From positions 70,702,879-70,766,878 of the forward strand of contig NC_088201.1 of the NCBI RefSeq assembly GCF_037126465.1: a stretch of 64,000 nucleotides of DNA, written 5' to 3'. The position numbers and the translations under genes were made by a program. Every line of letters begins with the position of its first letter. The stretch's first letter is position 1. Of the stretch, positions 20,845-33,249 are shown piece by piece. The DNA comes from Ornithodoros turicata. Its lineage: Eukaryota; Arthropoda; Arachnida; Ixodida; Argasidae. The notes beneath the pieces are model-generated. The model worked only from the letters and a program-made list of their open reading frames with translations, searched no databases and had not been told where the DNA came from.

Positions 20845-22984
20845 GTTTTGCTAAACGGAAGCGTACTTGTAACTCATTCATTATCACGTCACCCATTAGA
20901 CGTCACCAACTAACATTTGTAAAGAAGGACTTGAGGGCTGACTTCAAGTATTATCAACCCTTGATCTGGTTTCAAAGTGAACCATGCACCATTGCTGTGC
21001 ATAGTACTCCAAAATGGCTAAATAATTTATTGCATAAGTTCTCTGTTACTGTAATTGAGATGTACTTTTGTAAAGTACTTTTGACAGCCCGGCAAATTGA
21101 AACTGGCTTCAGTGTACACTACAAATGCATCGTAACATTTAATTGAAATATAATATAAGAGCAGAAGCAACATATTGTCACAACTCAAACTATATCTTTC
21201 TTTTTTATTGCCCAGAGATTTAGGAAACAGAGTAGGACTTCCTGCCCTCTGATGTTTTGACATACTTGATAGAGTTGTAAAACCTGCAACAAAATAAACA
21301 AAAGACGTATAAACAGTTTCGTCTTTCCCTTTTGAATTTAACAAGCTAGTTATATTTTACCATTTGTTCACTTTTCTATTCTCTGTTGGTGAAAAGATTA
21401 CAGGAACAATAATGCTGCAGATCGAACAATGACCTGTCATCTTGATGAAGATCAGAACATTTCTTCAGGCATGCTAAGTGAGACAAAAGAAATGTACAAT
21501 GAAGGTTGTACAAAAACAGCAAATCTCCGTTGATTAAAACTTTATGTATGTAGATGTTACCACATCGTGTAGTTTCCATCCAAAAGTAGGGCTAAGCAAG
21601 GTTGTTTGGTAGGCTGTTGGCATTTCGATGTGCTATACCGTTACAGCACATCAATATAGATGAGGGGCAAACACAGTAGACAGCGTGATGGCTCTCAAAC
21701 TCAAGTGAAGATTTATTCAACAGAACAAGAAACCGAAAGCATGAGTATAGAGAAAGGCACTACCCATTCAGTGTATGGTGAACCACATTACTCTCTGAGA
21801 AGGTAGGATCGGAAGAGCAATAAAGAGAAATGACAGTTGCGTCCGAGATAGGGGAACTCTGCAAATTTAGGACCAATATGATGTGGTAACCTTGCATGGC
21901 TCACTGCAGCTCTGAAACACATTGAACAATTCCAGTAGTGGAACTTCAAAGACAACGAACGTTTGCTGTTTCACTGGGCATTCAAGTGTAGAGGATGCAT
22001 CTCTAGAAAATTAATTAGCGTTCCTTAGTCATAAAGTCACAACTACATCTCAACAGGAAGTATTCTTGTACCCTTCAAACAAGCTAGTAGTTCTCACCAG
22101 TTTCTTCTCCCCTTGTTGACGTCATACGAATGTTCTGCACCTGTCCAAAGACTAAAAAAAATGTCACAAAGTCTGGAACACGTAACAAATCTAGTGCTTC
22201 CATCTGTGGACTTTGCATACCTGTTTTCAGCTATTTCTGTCATGTCAGTGCCTGAATCACACACACACACACGAAACAGTTTTGCGCCACTTCAACGGAA
22301 GGCCCCTAAAATTAAATTAAGAGGAATTTCTGTGCTAATAACTGTCGGACGTCTGATGGCTGCCGCCGCCGTTTGACGCGCGGAATCCACCACTTGCGGA
22401 GAAACTGGCGCCGTCTGTTGGACGCGGAAGGAACTATAGCGCTCCCTTCGTCCGAGAGTGTTCGGTTAGAACGCTCTTGAAATATCGCCGTTTGTTTCTT
22501 GCCGTCTTGTTGACTGTTTCTTTGGGTGTTTGTCGTTGTGATCGAGGAGAGTGAGAATTTCTGCCCATGATCGAGGAGGACGGCATCCCGTTTCCGTTCT
22601 TGGAGTTCGGGTGGACAGTATTTTTTTTTAGCATGCTCTCATCCAAGTTCTAACCGAACGCATTCGCCGCCTGGGAGCCTTGGCCCACACAAAAAGTATA
22701 TAAATGGGTACTATGTGGTAGACAGTATCAGGGAGTTGAAGCTCCGTCTAAGAAGGTTCCAGTCGTGAAGTGCGAAATGAATGTATATATTGTAGCTTGT
22801 AGCGCATATAGTGAATGAGTATAATACATATAGCCTTAATGTCTTAGTCTTATTCGTATAGTCTTAATATGTAGTAATGTATAGTGTGAGAATATAATGT
22901 ATGTACAGAATGTATATAATGTGTATAGTCAGTGCTTATAATAAATGTAGTAAATGCATATAGTGCTGTAATGTAGTACTTGAA
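20845..22984. other. AT-rich non-coding sequence; possible LTR-like segment at its end
   Basis: No supported gene. At 22690-22770 a TATAAATGGG box followed by CAGTATCAGG and a GAAGCTCC block resembles an LTR promoter, and 22770-22980 is a degenerate TATAGT-rich run. No matching second LTR was found, so this remains a guess. Confidence 0.3.
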
Positions 22985-23410
22985 GTAATGAAGTGTGACA
23001 CTTCATTGCCTTCAATGCCTCCCGCCAGACGAAGGTTTCCTACTGTCGTCTCTCTTCGTTTGAAGGGCAGTTCCCGAACCAGACGCTGAACTACTTGATG
23101 CTCGCTTTTTCATATACTCGTCCACGAGTTTTCCTTTGACGTACTCCAGCGTCAGGTCGTCGTCAGGCCGTGCGTCCAGGGCTGTCACGAGCGCCTCGTA
23201 GCTCTCCGGGAGACCACTGAGCAAAAGAGCCGCTACCTGGAAATCCGTGGTCTCCTGTCCGATCCCTCTCAGCCGCTCGGCTAACTCCAAGGTACGCCTT
23301 ATATAGCCTTGCATGTCTTCGTCCTCCGCTAACTTGGATTGGTAGAGCTTCCTCACCAGGTAGAGCTTATTACTAAGGTTTGCTCGCTCATGAACCTTGC
23401 GTAGCTCTTC
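22985..23410 (-). pseudogene. Ty1/copia gag fragment (UBN2-type)
   Basis: About 130 codons from HERANLSNKLYLVRKLYQSK through EDEDMQGYIRRTLELAERL, LLSGLPESYEALVTALDARP and LTLEYVKGKLVDEYMKK match the conserved core of copia gag. The frame ends in a Ser/Gly-rich tail (23012) with no zinc knuckle, protease or RT after it. At its N-terminal side it is fused in frame to LINE sequence near 23410. Confidence 0.8.
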
Positions 23411-24145
23411 TCCCAACGCTTGCCTCCAGTGCGGCGGTCGATGGAAACCAAGCGCTGTATCGAGTGCGACTTTTGGAAGTTCTCCAAGTGCTGGGCATCC
23501 AATGACAACATGTTCTGGGGACTCTGGGACGTGCAGGTCGCAGACTATACAGTCAACGTCCATCTCGTTTGTGTACTTTGACGCGGAGCACCGCGTCCGC
23601 AGAATTCCACTGCGTGCCCCGAAAGGAAGACAGCTCCCTCTGCCGTTGTCATACAAAGACGACTCTGCTCGAATCTTGCGCTTGTTCTGTCCATATCGGT
23701 GAAGTGCAGGTTTTGTTGCCGTTTTTTCTGCTACATTGAAAGTTCGGCCTCTGTGATTGAGTCTCTTATTTCCTTCGTGCCTGGGCACGGGGCGCCTTGG
23801 TTGTGGTACATCATCAGGGTCGGTACTGCGCATTTCCAGGACAGTTTCCTAGTTCGAGGAGTCCACTTGGTTGATAGCCCAATGAGGTGGAGGGCCTTGT
23901 ACACCTCCCTAGGCCATCGCCTTTCCTCCATTGTGCACAGGCGCAGTTCGTAGCACGCTTTGCTGGCAGCTTTACGGGCGTCAAAACTCGAACACCCGAG
24001 GTCCCCATCACTGCCTCATTGCGGGTGTTCTTATGTGCTCCCAGTGCCATTCTTCCCACCTCACGCTGCATCGTTTAAAGAAATTAGCGGGTGACCCCTG
24101 ATGTGCACATAAGTGTATTTGCGTATGTTAGGCCGGGTACAACTA

Positions 24146-24458
24146 GAGTCACTAAATAGGGAGCAGAGTAGCGACACATCGCCACGCCAGCGAGCGAGCC
24201 CACCATCTTGAGTCATGCGCGGCTGCGCCGCCTAGCAGTGAGACGCCAATATCCCCCTTCTCCGGTGTAGAACAACGCGCGGTCGAGCCAGCCCGCAATC
24301 GAGGAAACCCGTTTTGGATGGAGGTGACTCAACATGGAGGCGAGTTCTTGGAAGGAGAAACCACATGACACGATCGGCCCAATCGCGGGCACCTAACGGC
24401 GGCTCTGGTGCGGCAAAGGAATACGATACTCTGTACCTCTATATGTATTTAGTGACTC
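24146..24458. mobile_element. MITE with TA target duplication
   Basis: This 313-bp element has terminal inverted repeats GAGTCACTAAATA/TATTTAGTGACTC flanked by TA (24144-24145, 24459-24460). It lacks coding capacity. TA flanks point to Tc1/mariner mobilisation. It lies between the RT and C-terminal parts of the decayed LINE. Confidence 0.75.
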
Positions 24459-24791
24459 TATGTATAACTACTGTCTTCCACAGCTCTCCAGTCGCGTCAA
24501 AATAGCCCTTTGCGTTTTCAGCTTTAGATTTCAGTCTCGGTTCTGGAGTCATTGCAGCTCCACTTCTACTCCCAAGTACTTGTAGCTGTCGCATCTAGTG
24601 AGTTGGTGCTTCTGGATTGTATATCTGCAGTAGGTATCCTGAGTAGGGCCTATTGTGAGTAGTGCCGATTTCTCCATATTGACATTCAAATCTAAGCTGG
24701 CTGCTACCTCTCCACTTATATCAAGGAGTCTTTGGAGATCATCACACGATTCTGCCAAAAGCACCAGGTCGTCTGCATAGAGAAGCCCTGG

Positions 24792-25083
24792 GGGCTTAAT
24801 CGCTTCATCGTCGTTACGGTCGTTACAAGCTAACGAGTGGTGGTAGATGGGAAGAAATCCAGCGAACCGGTGGAGATGTAGTAAGGGAGGCAACTCCCTT
24901 CCTAACGAGTGGTGGGAAATTCAAAAAGATGGGCACGTGACACATTGCGCGTGACGTGTACCACGGCCTTCACGTATCGCGCGAAGAGCGTCGTGCACGT
25001 GTTTTATCACGTGCCCGCCTTTTTGAATTTCCCGCCACTCGTTAGCTTGTAACAGCCGTAACGACGATGAAGCGATTAAGCCC
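24792..25083. mobile_element. Palindromic MITE inserted next to the LINE YADD box
   Basis: Inverted arms of ~75 bp begin GGGCTTAATCGCTTCATCG and end in the reverse complement. A candidate 5-bp duplication CCTGG lies at 24787-24791 and 25084-25088. The left arm is split by a 59-bp PLE scrap. It separates GFRVNYGVKK from LLYADDLVLL of the host LINE. The superfamily is undetermined. Confidence 0.7.
24844..24902 (-). mobile_element. 59-bp Penelope-like terminal scrap
   Basis: It is flanked by the 13-bp duplication TAACGAGTGGTGG (24831-24843, 24903-24915). On the minus strand it begins GGAAGGGAGTTGCC and ends CCGGTTCGCTGGATTTCTTC..., the same two ends as the insert at 20352-20830 with the body deleted. 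It is therefore an independent, extremely short insertion of that family. Confidence 0.75.
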
Positions 25084-25900
25084 CCTGGAATCGTCGTCGT
25101 CTTTTTCACACCGTAGTTCACCCTAAATCCCAGTCCGGAGTCTATCAAACGTTGTTCCAGGGTGGAGATATATATGTTGAAGAGTAGTGGTGAAATGGGA
25201 CACCCTTGCTTTACCCCCTTATTGGTCCGTAGAAGTTTAGTTAGTTGGTCTTCCCATTTAACCACAACTTGTGTTCTATCATAGATTGCTGCCAGTATTG
25301 TGCTTATTCCTGAATTTACCCTTCTGGTCCTCAATATTTCCCACAGTTTAGTGTGGTTCACTGAATCGTATGCCTTTTTGATGTCTAGGAGGGCACCACG
25401 AACTTGTGTGCTTTGTTTTCGTCCAATTTCCAATATTTCTGTTAGTATGAAGGTATTGTCCTCACATCTTCTGTCCTGTCTGAATCCGTTTTCCATCTGG
25501 CTTAGAACTCCCTCCTGCTCAATCCATTCTTCCAATCGCGCTCTTACTATTTGGGAAAATAATTGGCACATGACAGATGTAACTGAGATTGGCCGGTAGT
25601 TGTTTAAGTCTTCCTTTGGGCCTTTACCCTTGTAAATGAGACTCACTCTAGTCTTCGTCCAGCTTTCTGGGATTCATTTTGATTCCATGATACTGTTGAA
25701 CCATTTCAATACCTGACGTTTCATATTTGGACCTAAGCTTTTTACCACACGAGCTGGGATGTTGTCAAGCCCAGTGCTTGTATGCATACTGATGCGCCTT
25801 AATGCGGCTGTTAGCCCTGACATGGTTATCTCTTGCAGATTTGTACTTGGTTGGTGAAGGATATATCCTTCGATCCTTCGATATATCCTTCGAACCAAAT

Positions 25901-26582
25901 CGAATTGGTTCCCTAACCGTTACTGAATGTGGTTCTGGCCATCGTAGACTTCCTTCCCCGTCTCCACATTCTTTAGGGTTGGCCTGCCGATGGCGCTGTC
26001 GCTGTCTTATGTGACAATGAGAGCGTAACGTTTCGTTTTCAAACTCGAGTGAAAGCCGCAAAAGCGTGTCAATTTCGACACTCGAGGGAATTATTTGCGA
26101 AGCGAAGTACCATTCCTTTGGAAAAGAAGTTGCGCTAACGAACTCATGATAATTCTAAATTGCGGTTTTCATGGTAACAACGCGTAGTGCTCGTACTCTG
26201 GCGCCTGTAGGTCTGGTGTCTGTCAACCACACCAGACCGCTCTTACGGCCACATTAAAACGCTACGTCTGTCTAGTGTGCACACGAAGCATCCTAGAAGG
26301 CACCAGAATCATTCTGGTGTCGTAGTAGGCCACTCTGGTGTTGACATTAGGAGAACTCGACGGCACCAGAATCACCCCGGTGTCACGCCAGACATTTTCG
26401 ATGTGCACATTACAAACATCAAAAGAGTGTAGTGTTAACGCCAGGAACACCAGGAAACAGCAGAATAATTCTGGTGATTTTTTCAATCCGGATATCGCCA
26501 TAAAGTGCTGCTTTCTTACGTTTCTACATTACTAAAATACTATGATGTGGTTTCTGACTTCTTCCATGGACAGCCGCACCAG
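25901..26582. other. Non-coding flank with CCAG hairpins, upstream of a Kunitz exon
   Basis: Between 26200 and 26480 several short hairpins built on CACCAGAAT/ATTCTGGTG occur, the clearest being CACCAGAATCATTCTGGTG (~26302-26320). The surrounding ~75-80 bp looks loosely duplicated. The last 40 bases form a pyrimidine-rich splice-acceptor context ending CACCAG. Confidence 0.5.
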
Positions 26583-26753
26583 GTGAAGATATCTGTAACA
26601 TTCCGCACACGTCAGGACACGCGTGCCACTGGCACATTCCCATGTACACCTTCAACCAGACCATGGGCTCCTGCATGGGGTTTGTCTACGGTGGCTGCCA
26701 CGGCACCGCGAATCGGTTCTGGACGCTGTCTGCCTGCATGCAACATTGCCCAG
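26583..26753 (+). CDS. Kunitz/BPTI-domain exon (internal, phase 1-1)
   Basis: The exon is preceded by CACCAG and followed by GTAAGC. Translated in phase it gives EDICNIPHTSGHAC...NQTMGSCMGFVYGGCHGTANRFW...SACMQHCP. All six Kunitz cysteines are present; spacings from Cys2 onward (15, 7, 12, 3) equal those of BPTI, while Cys1-Cys2 has one extra residue. The YGGC signature is intact. The residue after Cys2 (the P1 position) is His rather than Lys/Arg, so trypsin inhibition is unlikely. Symmetric phase 1 borders are usual for Kunitz exons. The product would be secreted or extracellular; no signal-peptide exon was found nearby. Confidence 0.85.
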
Positions 26754-29700
26754 GTAAGCTACGCCATTGCCTGCACAAAAAGACTAAGAGATATGGTTTA
26801 CCTTAAAATTAACCCTTTTCCTGGTTGTGAAGGATGAATACGATCTGGGCTCGGAGTATCCGGGCATTATTATGCAGCAGAATACACTATCGCGCTTTCA
26901 TATCGTTGCATTATTGGAGTTTACAGTGACAGTGCTCTGGAACATCTGTTAACATTGAAACCACACGATTCGCTAAAACGAACACGTTAAAAATCTAATG
27001 AAATATACCATTCAGTCTTGTCGACACAACCATAGCCTCCTATATTTGAGAATGCCTGTTCAACGGCGCCCAGATCAAAGAGAGCCGCTTGACCCCTCTG
27101 TTTCTGGCGCACTCCGCAAGAGACGCTGCCTCCCTAGGATACCGGGCAGCGATCTCCGTGCTTTTCTACGAGCCGTTGCAGCGCGAAACTCATTTTATGT
27201 GGCATATTAGCGACATTTTAATCCTGCAATACGAACTAGGGCTTATGATGGTTAACTTGATAATATAGAAAAAAATATGCGTCGTATTCTTTTCGAGACT
27301 TCTAATGACGGAAGGCCCAAGGTCGAGATCGCAAAAAAATATAAATTTCGTGGCAGTAAGAGGCTTTACGTCGCATTGTAGCACACGTTATGAAGCAGGG
27401 AGATGAGGTGGGTGATCGTGAGTCGGGAGTGAAAGAGGCTGCATGAAAGAGGCCGTTTATTTGTAGAGGCCCGAAAGCCTGTGGACAAGGGAACCTGGTT
27501 TCACTAATGCAGTGCAATGCAAGTGCAGTGATGTAGTCGTAGGCGGCAGAAAATATGCGACGTCAAACTAAAACGTGCGTACAAACAAAACACTGAGGAG
27601 TGGATATACTTGTGGTTATACAAGTGGTTATACTCTGTCTGCGATTGTTAGCCTTTTTTTAATACGCAAAACGCACTGCCACAGACAATCTGGATCGGAC
27701 GGCAATCCTAGTCGGCGCAATCCTGCTGGGCACGCCGTACCGTCCGCACTTCACGTTCGTGATCTTCGTTTTCATTTGCAGCCTTCTGGTGGACGCTTTA
27801 CACAATACTTCCATAAGTTTCAAATTAAAAGAAAACACTGGTATAGGATGTCTACTTGAAAGAAATTCACATTAATACAAATGCGATTTCATCTGTTTCG
27901 GCGTTTGTCGATGTTGTTTTCTTCGTGCGGGCCGCTCTCATCGCCGCCATCTGGCCAACCCGGAACCGGCAGTGCGAGTAGCGAGAAGACGAATAAGTGA
28001 AAGGGAAGCCACTGCGCCTGCGCCAACCCTCCTCGAAGTGTGTAATCATGTTCGCGAACGGGGGACACGTGTCTGCGTTGTTGATCTCTGTCGCCGAGAC
28101 TCGCTTTGTCCGCACCTGAGAACGATCACAATCGCTGCCTAATCACGATTGCACGCGATGTGGATCCTGTATCAGTGCGTTTTGGGTATAAGGTGCATTT
28201 AGTGTCCATCGTAAGAATGGGTTCGAGGCGAAAAGTTTTGCCATGTCGTTCTTGTCAGTTACCCCAAGAGAAAAATTTGTGAAAGGTGGGCGAAAAAAAA
28301 AAGTTCATAATTAGCACCTCCACGAACTTTGGGTTGTAGCCCAGGGACATCCCGCCCGCTTAACAACCTTTTTTCTGTATAAAACTGTGAAGCAGGCCAG
28401 TAAGATGCACCAAAGATTAATTCACCCCATAGAGCCATAATTATCGCGGAAATTGAATTTAAAGTAAGTCGCAAAAAGCGACCGTGCGCAACGGCGGTGG
28501 AGAGCAGTACCAGGCAGTGATCTGCCTGGGACCTCGCGCTGACGCTACAGGGGCCACATTCGCTGATTGGTCCAGAGAAATGTTGTCTGCTACTCCGCTG
28601 TTGTCTACTACTCGGCTGTTCGGGGTTCTGAAAAAGCATTGCTCCTGGCTCGGTCATGATTCGGCCACTCCTATCCCCAATTCGCTGGGGGAACTGGCAA
28701 AACTGGTTTACGATGGCAGAGGGACAGCGCGCTGATCCCCACTGACCAGCGAACCAGAACGAGTTGCCCCTGTAACGTCATCGGTGACGTGCCATCATGC
28801 TTCTCCTACTCGTTATACCCGGAGTGGAGAGTTAAGGGTGAACGCGCGGAATGTTTCTGTGAGTTTTCTTTTTTGTTTTTGTTTTTGTTTTTGTTTCGGG
28901 GAAACAATTTGCACACATCAAAACCTTTCGCACTAGGCGGTAAAATGACAGACACACTTTCATCCGACGTCTTAATCTGATTTTTTTTTTTTAATGGCCA
29001 TCTGTACTCCTTTAAAGGGAGGCTTCGGAAGAAAATCGGTTGCAGGCGTCTGTTACTATTACGATGTTTGACATGTTTCGAACGCAGTTACGAAATATCT
29101 CGACTGAAAATGGCGCAAATGTGACGAAAATGATTTTTGAAATCTGAGGAGCAATCGCTCTGAGCCACTGCTGGAAGGATATGTTGCAAGCAACACTGGG
29201 AGGCCGTCCTGCGTCACTGGGTATGCGTCCGCTTGATCTGTGCTTGTGTCATAGTGAGCTATAATGAATGGTGTGCTGAACGGCGACTGAAACCGGGTCA
29301 TGACGACGGGCCTGCCAATAGGGATAGGTGGCTACCAAGGGCTCGGCCCGCTGCCGCTTCTTGCGCCCTCACGGCCACGTGACCCATGTGCAAAGAGCAC
29401 CTGGGAGCACCAGGGATCTCTCGCGATGGCCGAAATTGAAGCAATCAATGGCAGATACGGGGGAAGAGAGAAAAAAATGTAGGCGTGCTGATACGTCACG
29501 CTTCGGAGATATGATTACGACGGACGAACGAGTTCGTGTTTTGGAATGTTGTGGTAAAGGCAGTGTATCAATGCGTTCCAAGGAAAGGTCACTCGGCTTA
29601 TCTTCCGTTTTGAGACATGGTGGAAGGCTGCTAAAATTTTGGTTGCAGGATTTTTTTACACGCCATTGTTGTACAACCCAACATGATTGCGCCTGTCGTA

Positions 29701-30240
29701 TAATGCAGTGATACACTGGTGCACAATGTATAAAGTTTTGGGCGCGACAGACTGACCATCGCGAAAATCGTGACCATCGTGGTGACCATCGTGGCTCTCA
29801 AAGTCACACAAATCCTTCCATACTCATGCTGAAATTTTGTTTAAGACGTTATCTCCGAAAACAGAGTCATGTACTAATAGATGCAGAATATTTGGAAAAT
29901 CAATCAGATACTTAAGCCAATTCTTGATATCAAATTATGCAAGCTGAAGAACATCTCCTTATTTACCTCATAACATATAATCGCGTTGTTTGACAAGCAA
30001 ATGTCGCGGTGTACTATGTATTTGTCGCGAACATCGTACTAGAGGTAGCGGAAGGTGAGATTCTGCTTAGACAGTAAGTCACATTCTGTAGGAACACTCT
30101 GTCTCTTTTATACCTTCGTCGTAGAAGCAAAGGTTTGTGCTTACGATTTCAGAACATAGTTTATACACTATGTCACTGCTCTCCCCCTTTCGGCTTTTCG
30201 CGATGCAACAAGCTTTTTATTTCACAGTTGATATATAATC
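26754..30240. other. Intron-like or intergenic sequence
   Basis: No supported coding sequence. A (TTTTG)n run lies at 28868-28895 and a T run at 28980-28993. The block at 27030-27130 shares a TATATTTGAGAATGCCTG core in inverted orientation with 34700-34905, suggesting a dispersed repeat. A ~22-bp-arm hairpin (ATCAGCTGGAC...GTCCAGCTGAT) lies at 30244-30302. Confidence 0.4.
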
Positions 30241-30289
30241 AGAATGAATCAGCTGGACTTGACTGGACTAGAAAGCATGGTATGCTTTC

Positions 30290-32760
30290 TGGTCCAGCTG
30301 ATTGGTGGATAAAACTCAAAGATGACATCAGGAACTGTCTGAGAGCCTGGGGCAGGAAAAAGGCCCATGAGAAGCGTGCTTTGACATGCAGACTTCAGGC
30401 ACATCTGCGCCAACTTCAACAAACCGGCACTCGGTTTCTTTCCGGTGTGACATTTTCTTCTGCCAACGATCACCTGGCATTCCAGAAGAAGGAGCGGTGG
30501 GAGGCAGTAAGGTACTTGGCGGCGAAAAATAAAATTCAGAAGGAAGCCTGGTGCTCCCGAAGGCTCCCCTCCAAACATCTTTCTTCGGCTCAGCCACCAA
30601 TGGAGGCTCTGATGAAAAACGGCAGCAGAATCACTGGTCAGAGACAAACAGCTGAAATGGCCAGAGAGTTCTTCTCAGACTTGTATGGGGGAGACCTCAC
30701 AGAGTCGGACCGTTTCAGTTCCGGGTGTTGAACTGAACTGTGAGGAGGTTGTTCAGGTTGTCCGTTGCCTGAAAAACAGAAAAGCACGAGGACCCGATGG
30801 GTTGCCTGCTGAGTTCTACAAGCAGTATAGGAACCTCCTGGGTCCCTCTCTGGTTAAGGTGTGTAATAACTCTCTAAAACAGGGATCATTACAAGATGAG
30901 TTTATGGAGGGAACCTTTACTTTGTTGTGCAAGGACCCCCAGCGAAAGGAGCAGCTGGGAGCCTGGAGGCCGATAAAACTTTTAAACGTAGACTACAAAA
31001 TTATAGCAAAGGTTCTAGTAAAGAGGCTACAAAAAACATGGAAAACTGGATATCGCCATTTCAGAGGGCAGCAGCCGGTGGTCGAAAAATGCAGGACAAA
31101 CTTTGGGAAATCAGGGATGTAATACAGTGGTTAGCGGAGAGGGACGTACGAAGTATTTTAATGGCCTTTGATCAAGAAAAGGCTTTTGATAGGTTGAAAC
31201 ATGCGTTTTTGAGGGAAACGCTAGAAGAAGTCGAAGCAGAAAATTAAATAGTAAGCACTGTAGGAGCGATGTATAGAGGATGCAAGAGCAGGTTGCTCAT
31301 CAACGGTTGTCCAGGGAAGGAATTTATTATTAGAAGAGGTGTAAGGCAGGGTTGCCCTCTTTCTCCTATTTTGTACGTACTGGCATTTGATCGCCTCCTG
31401 CGAGAGCTCTATCAGTGTTCATCAATCAAGGGAGTGGCAATACCTGGCTGAGCACAGACAAAGACAATAGTCGCCTGTGCAGACGACTTGTCCATGATTG
31501 TTCAGAGTGAAAAGGACGTGGAGAACACATTGCGGGTTTTAGAAGATTATGGGACAAGAAGTGGAGCGAAAATTAACAAAGAGAAATCGAAAATGTTGTA
31601 TTTGTAAAATGTTGTATATGTTGTAAATTTTAGGTATCCTATTTGATAAGCATGGAACGTCTTGCAAGAATTGGTCCTACTTGAAGGCAGAAGTCGAAAG
31701 ATTATGAAAGATCACGACGAGCCTGCAATGTCACTGATGGCTAGAGCACAGGTCATTAAAGCGATCGTGGTGCCAAAGTACACCTACTTGTTCTCGGTCA
31801 TTCACCCATCTCGGGATGTATGCCGAGGAATAGAGAAATGTTGTTTTAGCTTCATTTGGAGTAGAAAGACTCAGTGGGTGGCGCAAGAAGGATTAAAGCT
31901 TCCAGTAGAGGATGGTGGCCTGTAAATTCCGGACTTTCGACATTTGGCACAGGCATACGCGGTATATGGAACTTACAGGATGCTAACTCAGGAAGGTTCC
32001 GGGAAACTGTTATCGAGATTTTGGCTAGGCACTAACATAAAACTTTTTAGGCAAGAAAGCATCGATCATAAAGTGCCAATGTCTGAAAACCAGCCAAGAC
32101 TATACAAAGTAGCGAAACAGGCTCTTGTACAGCTTAAAAAGTTGAACAATAATAAGGATGGCGATTGCAAGGTCGTGGAAATCTGCAAAGACTTGAGGAA
32201 ATAATTAGTTGAGAACCCCTCTTCCCAGATAACACGAGAGGGATGGAGAAGACTGAATAGCTTCTTTTTGGGTAGTAAAAGGAAATCGCTGTTGTGGAGA
32301 ATAGGGCATGGAGTACTACCTGTGAAAGACAGATTCTATTTATGGGGTAAGACCAGTAGATGGAACTGCGCACTTTGTATTCGCACAGAAACAGTAAAAC
32401 ATGCAATTTTCTAGTGTAAAGTGCCTGCATACCTGTGGTTATGCTTCAAAAATATTTTGGATTAAGTAGTCTAACTTTTGAACAAGCTGTGGGGATCCAT
32501 ATCGGGCAAGTAGTTAAGAAGCAGCAAAGATTCTATCTATTGGTCGCCGCAGAAATTGTCTATCAAGTGTGGCTTAATAGGTGTAGGGTTGTTCATGGAG
32601 GTGATTGTTGGAGCAAGGCGAAATTTAGAAATATTGGGAGCTATTGTGTCCGCAAGTGACTTGGGAGGGAAAGTTTACGTTTGGGGCCGCAAAATTTCTT
32701 CAAACAGTGGCAGTGCAAAGGCGTCACGGTGGTGGATGGGATAATCAAGTTCCACTTCAG
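30290..32760 (+). pseudogene. Decayed Tx1-like LINE, ORF2 remnant on the plus strand
   Basis: Scattered frames carry, in order: WWIKLKDDIRNCLRAWGRKKA, NRKARGPDGLPAEFYKQY (~30780), AWRPIKLLNVDYKIIAKVL (~30965), FDQEKAFDRLKHAFL (~31170), RRGVRQGCPLSPILYVLAFD (~31340), CADDLSMIVQ (~31475; a C replaces the Y of YADD), a GAKINKEKSKML motif (~31570), and EKCCFSFIWSRKTQWVAQEG. At least eight frame breaks occur. NVDYKI and DQEKAFDR are typical of Tx1. No tRNA target is seen nearby, unlike LINES A-F. Confidence 0.8.
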
Positions 32761-32947
32761 TGAGTAAGTATGAATGAAATTATGTTGCCCGAGCATTTTA
32801 GAGCTTTCCAGGGGAGGGAATTGGTAAGATATGCGGGGTGGTTTAAATGTGAAGCACAGTGGTGTTGGCACTCCTCGAGAGTATACAATGGGATGCTGCA
32901 CGTCAATGCGATAGCAATGTGGCATTGTTTTAGAACTTGTCTCAGTT

Positions 32948-33108
32948 AAAATGGTTAAAAAGCAAGCGAGCTGGTGGCTAAGATCCATGACGAAAACCCG
33001 AGACTGGGAAAAAGACGAAAACAGACGACACAACACAAAGTCTAAAAGACTTTGTGTTGTGTCGTCTGTTTTCGTCTTTTTCCCAGTCTCGGGTTTTCGT
33101 CATGGATA
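32948..33108. mobile_element. Foldback insertion with a perfect 61-bp palindrome
   Basis: It is flanked by the 11-bp duplication TTGTCTCAGTT (32937-32947, 33109-33119). Inside, 32983-33043 and 33047-33107 are exact reverse complements with an AAA loop. No protein is encoded. The variable-length duplication and snap-back arms resemble the Penelope-like inserts elsewhere in the window. Confidence 0.75.
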
Positions 33109-33249
33109 TTGTCTCAGTTGTTGACTCAATGATAGAAATAGGCAAGATACGAATAACAAGTGGGATAACAAGCGGGATAAATGGTTAGGGAAAGTTTAGG
33201 AAGCTGAGTACACAATCTTCTGTGGCTCATCTCATAGAGTCAACAATAC

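Larger units (their letters stand above)
23410..25900 (-). pseudogene. Decayed LINE (clade uncertain) with RT and C-terminal region
   Basis: RT motifs are LTAALRRISMHTSTGLDNIPARVV (~25800), NYRPISVTSVMCQLFSQIV, LLDIKKAYDSVNH, KQGCPISPLLFNIYIS and, past an insertion, LLYADDLVLLAES (~24785). Downstream are MQREVGRMALGAHKNTRNEAV (~24070), LIGLSTKWTPRTRKL in another frame, and the C-terminal CIVCDLHVPESPEHVVIGCP (~23500). At least four frame breaks and two insertions are present. The RT resembles elements of the I/R4/RTE range more than Tx1; the exact clade is unresolved. Confidence 0.75.
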
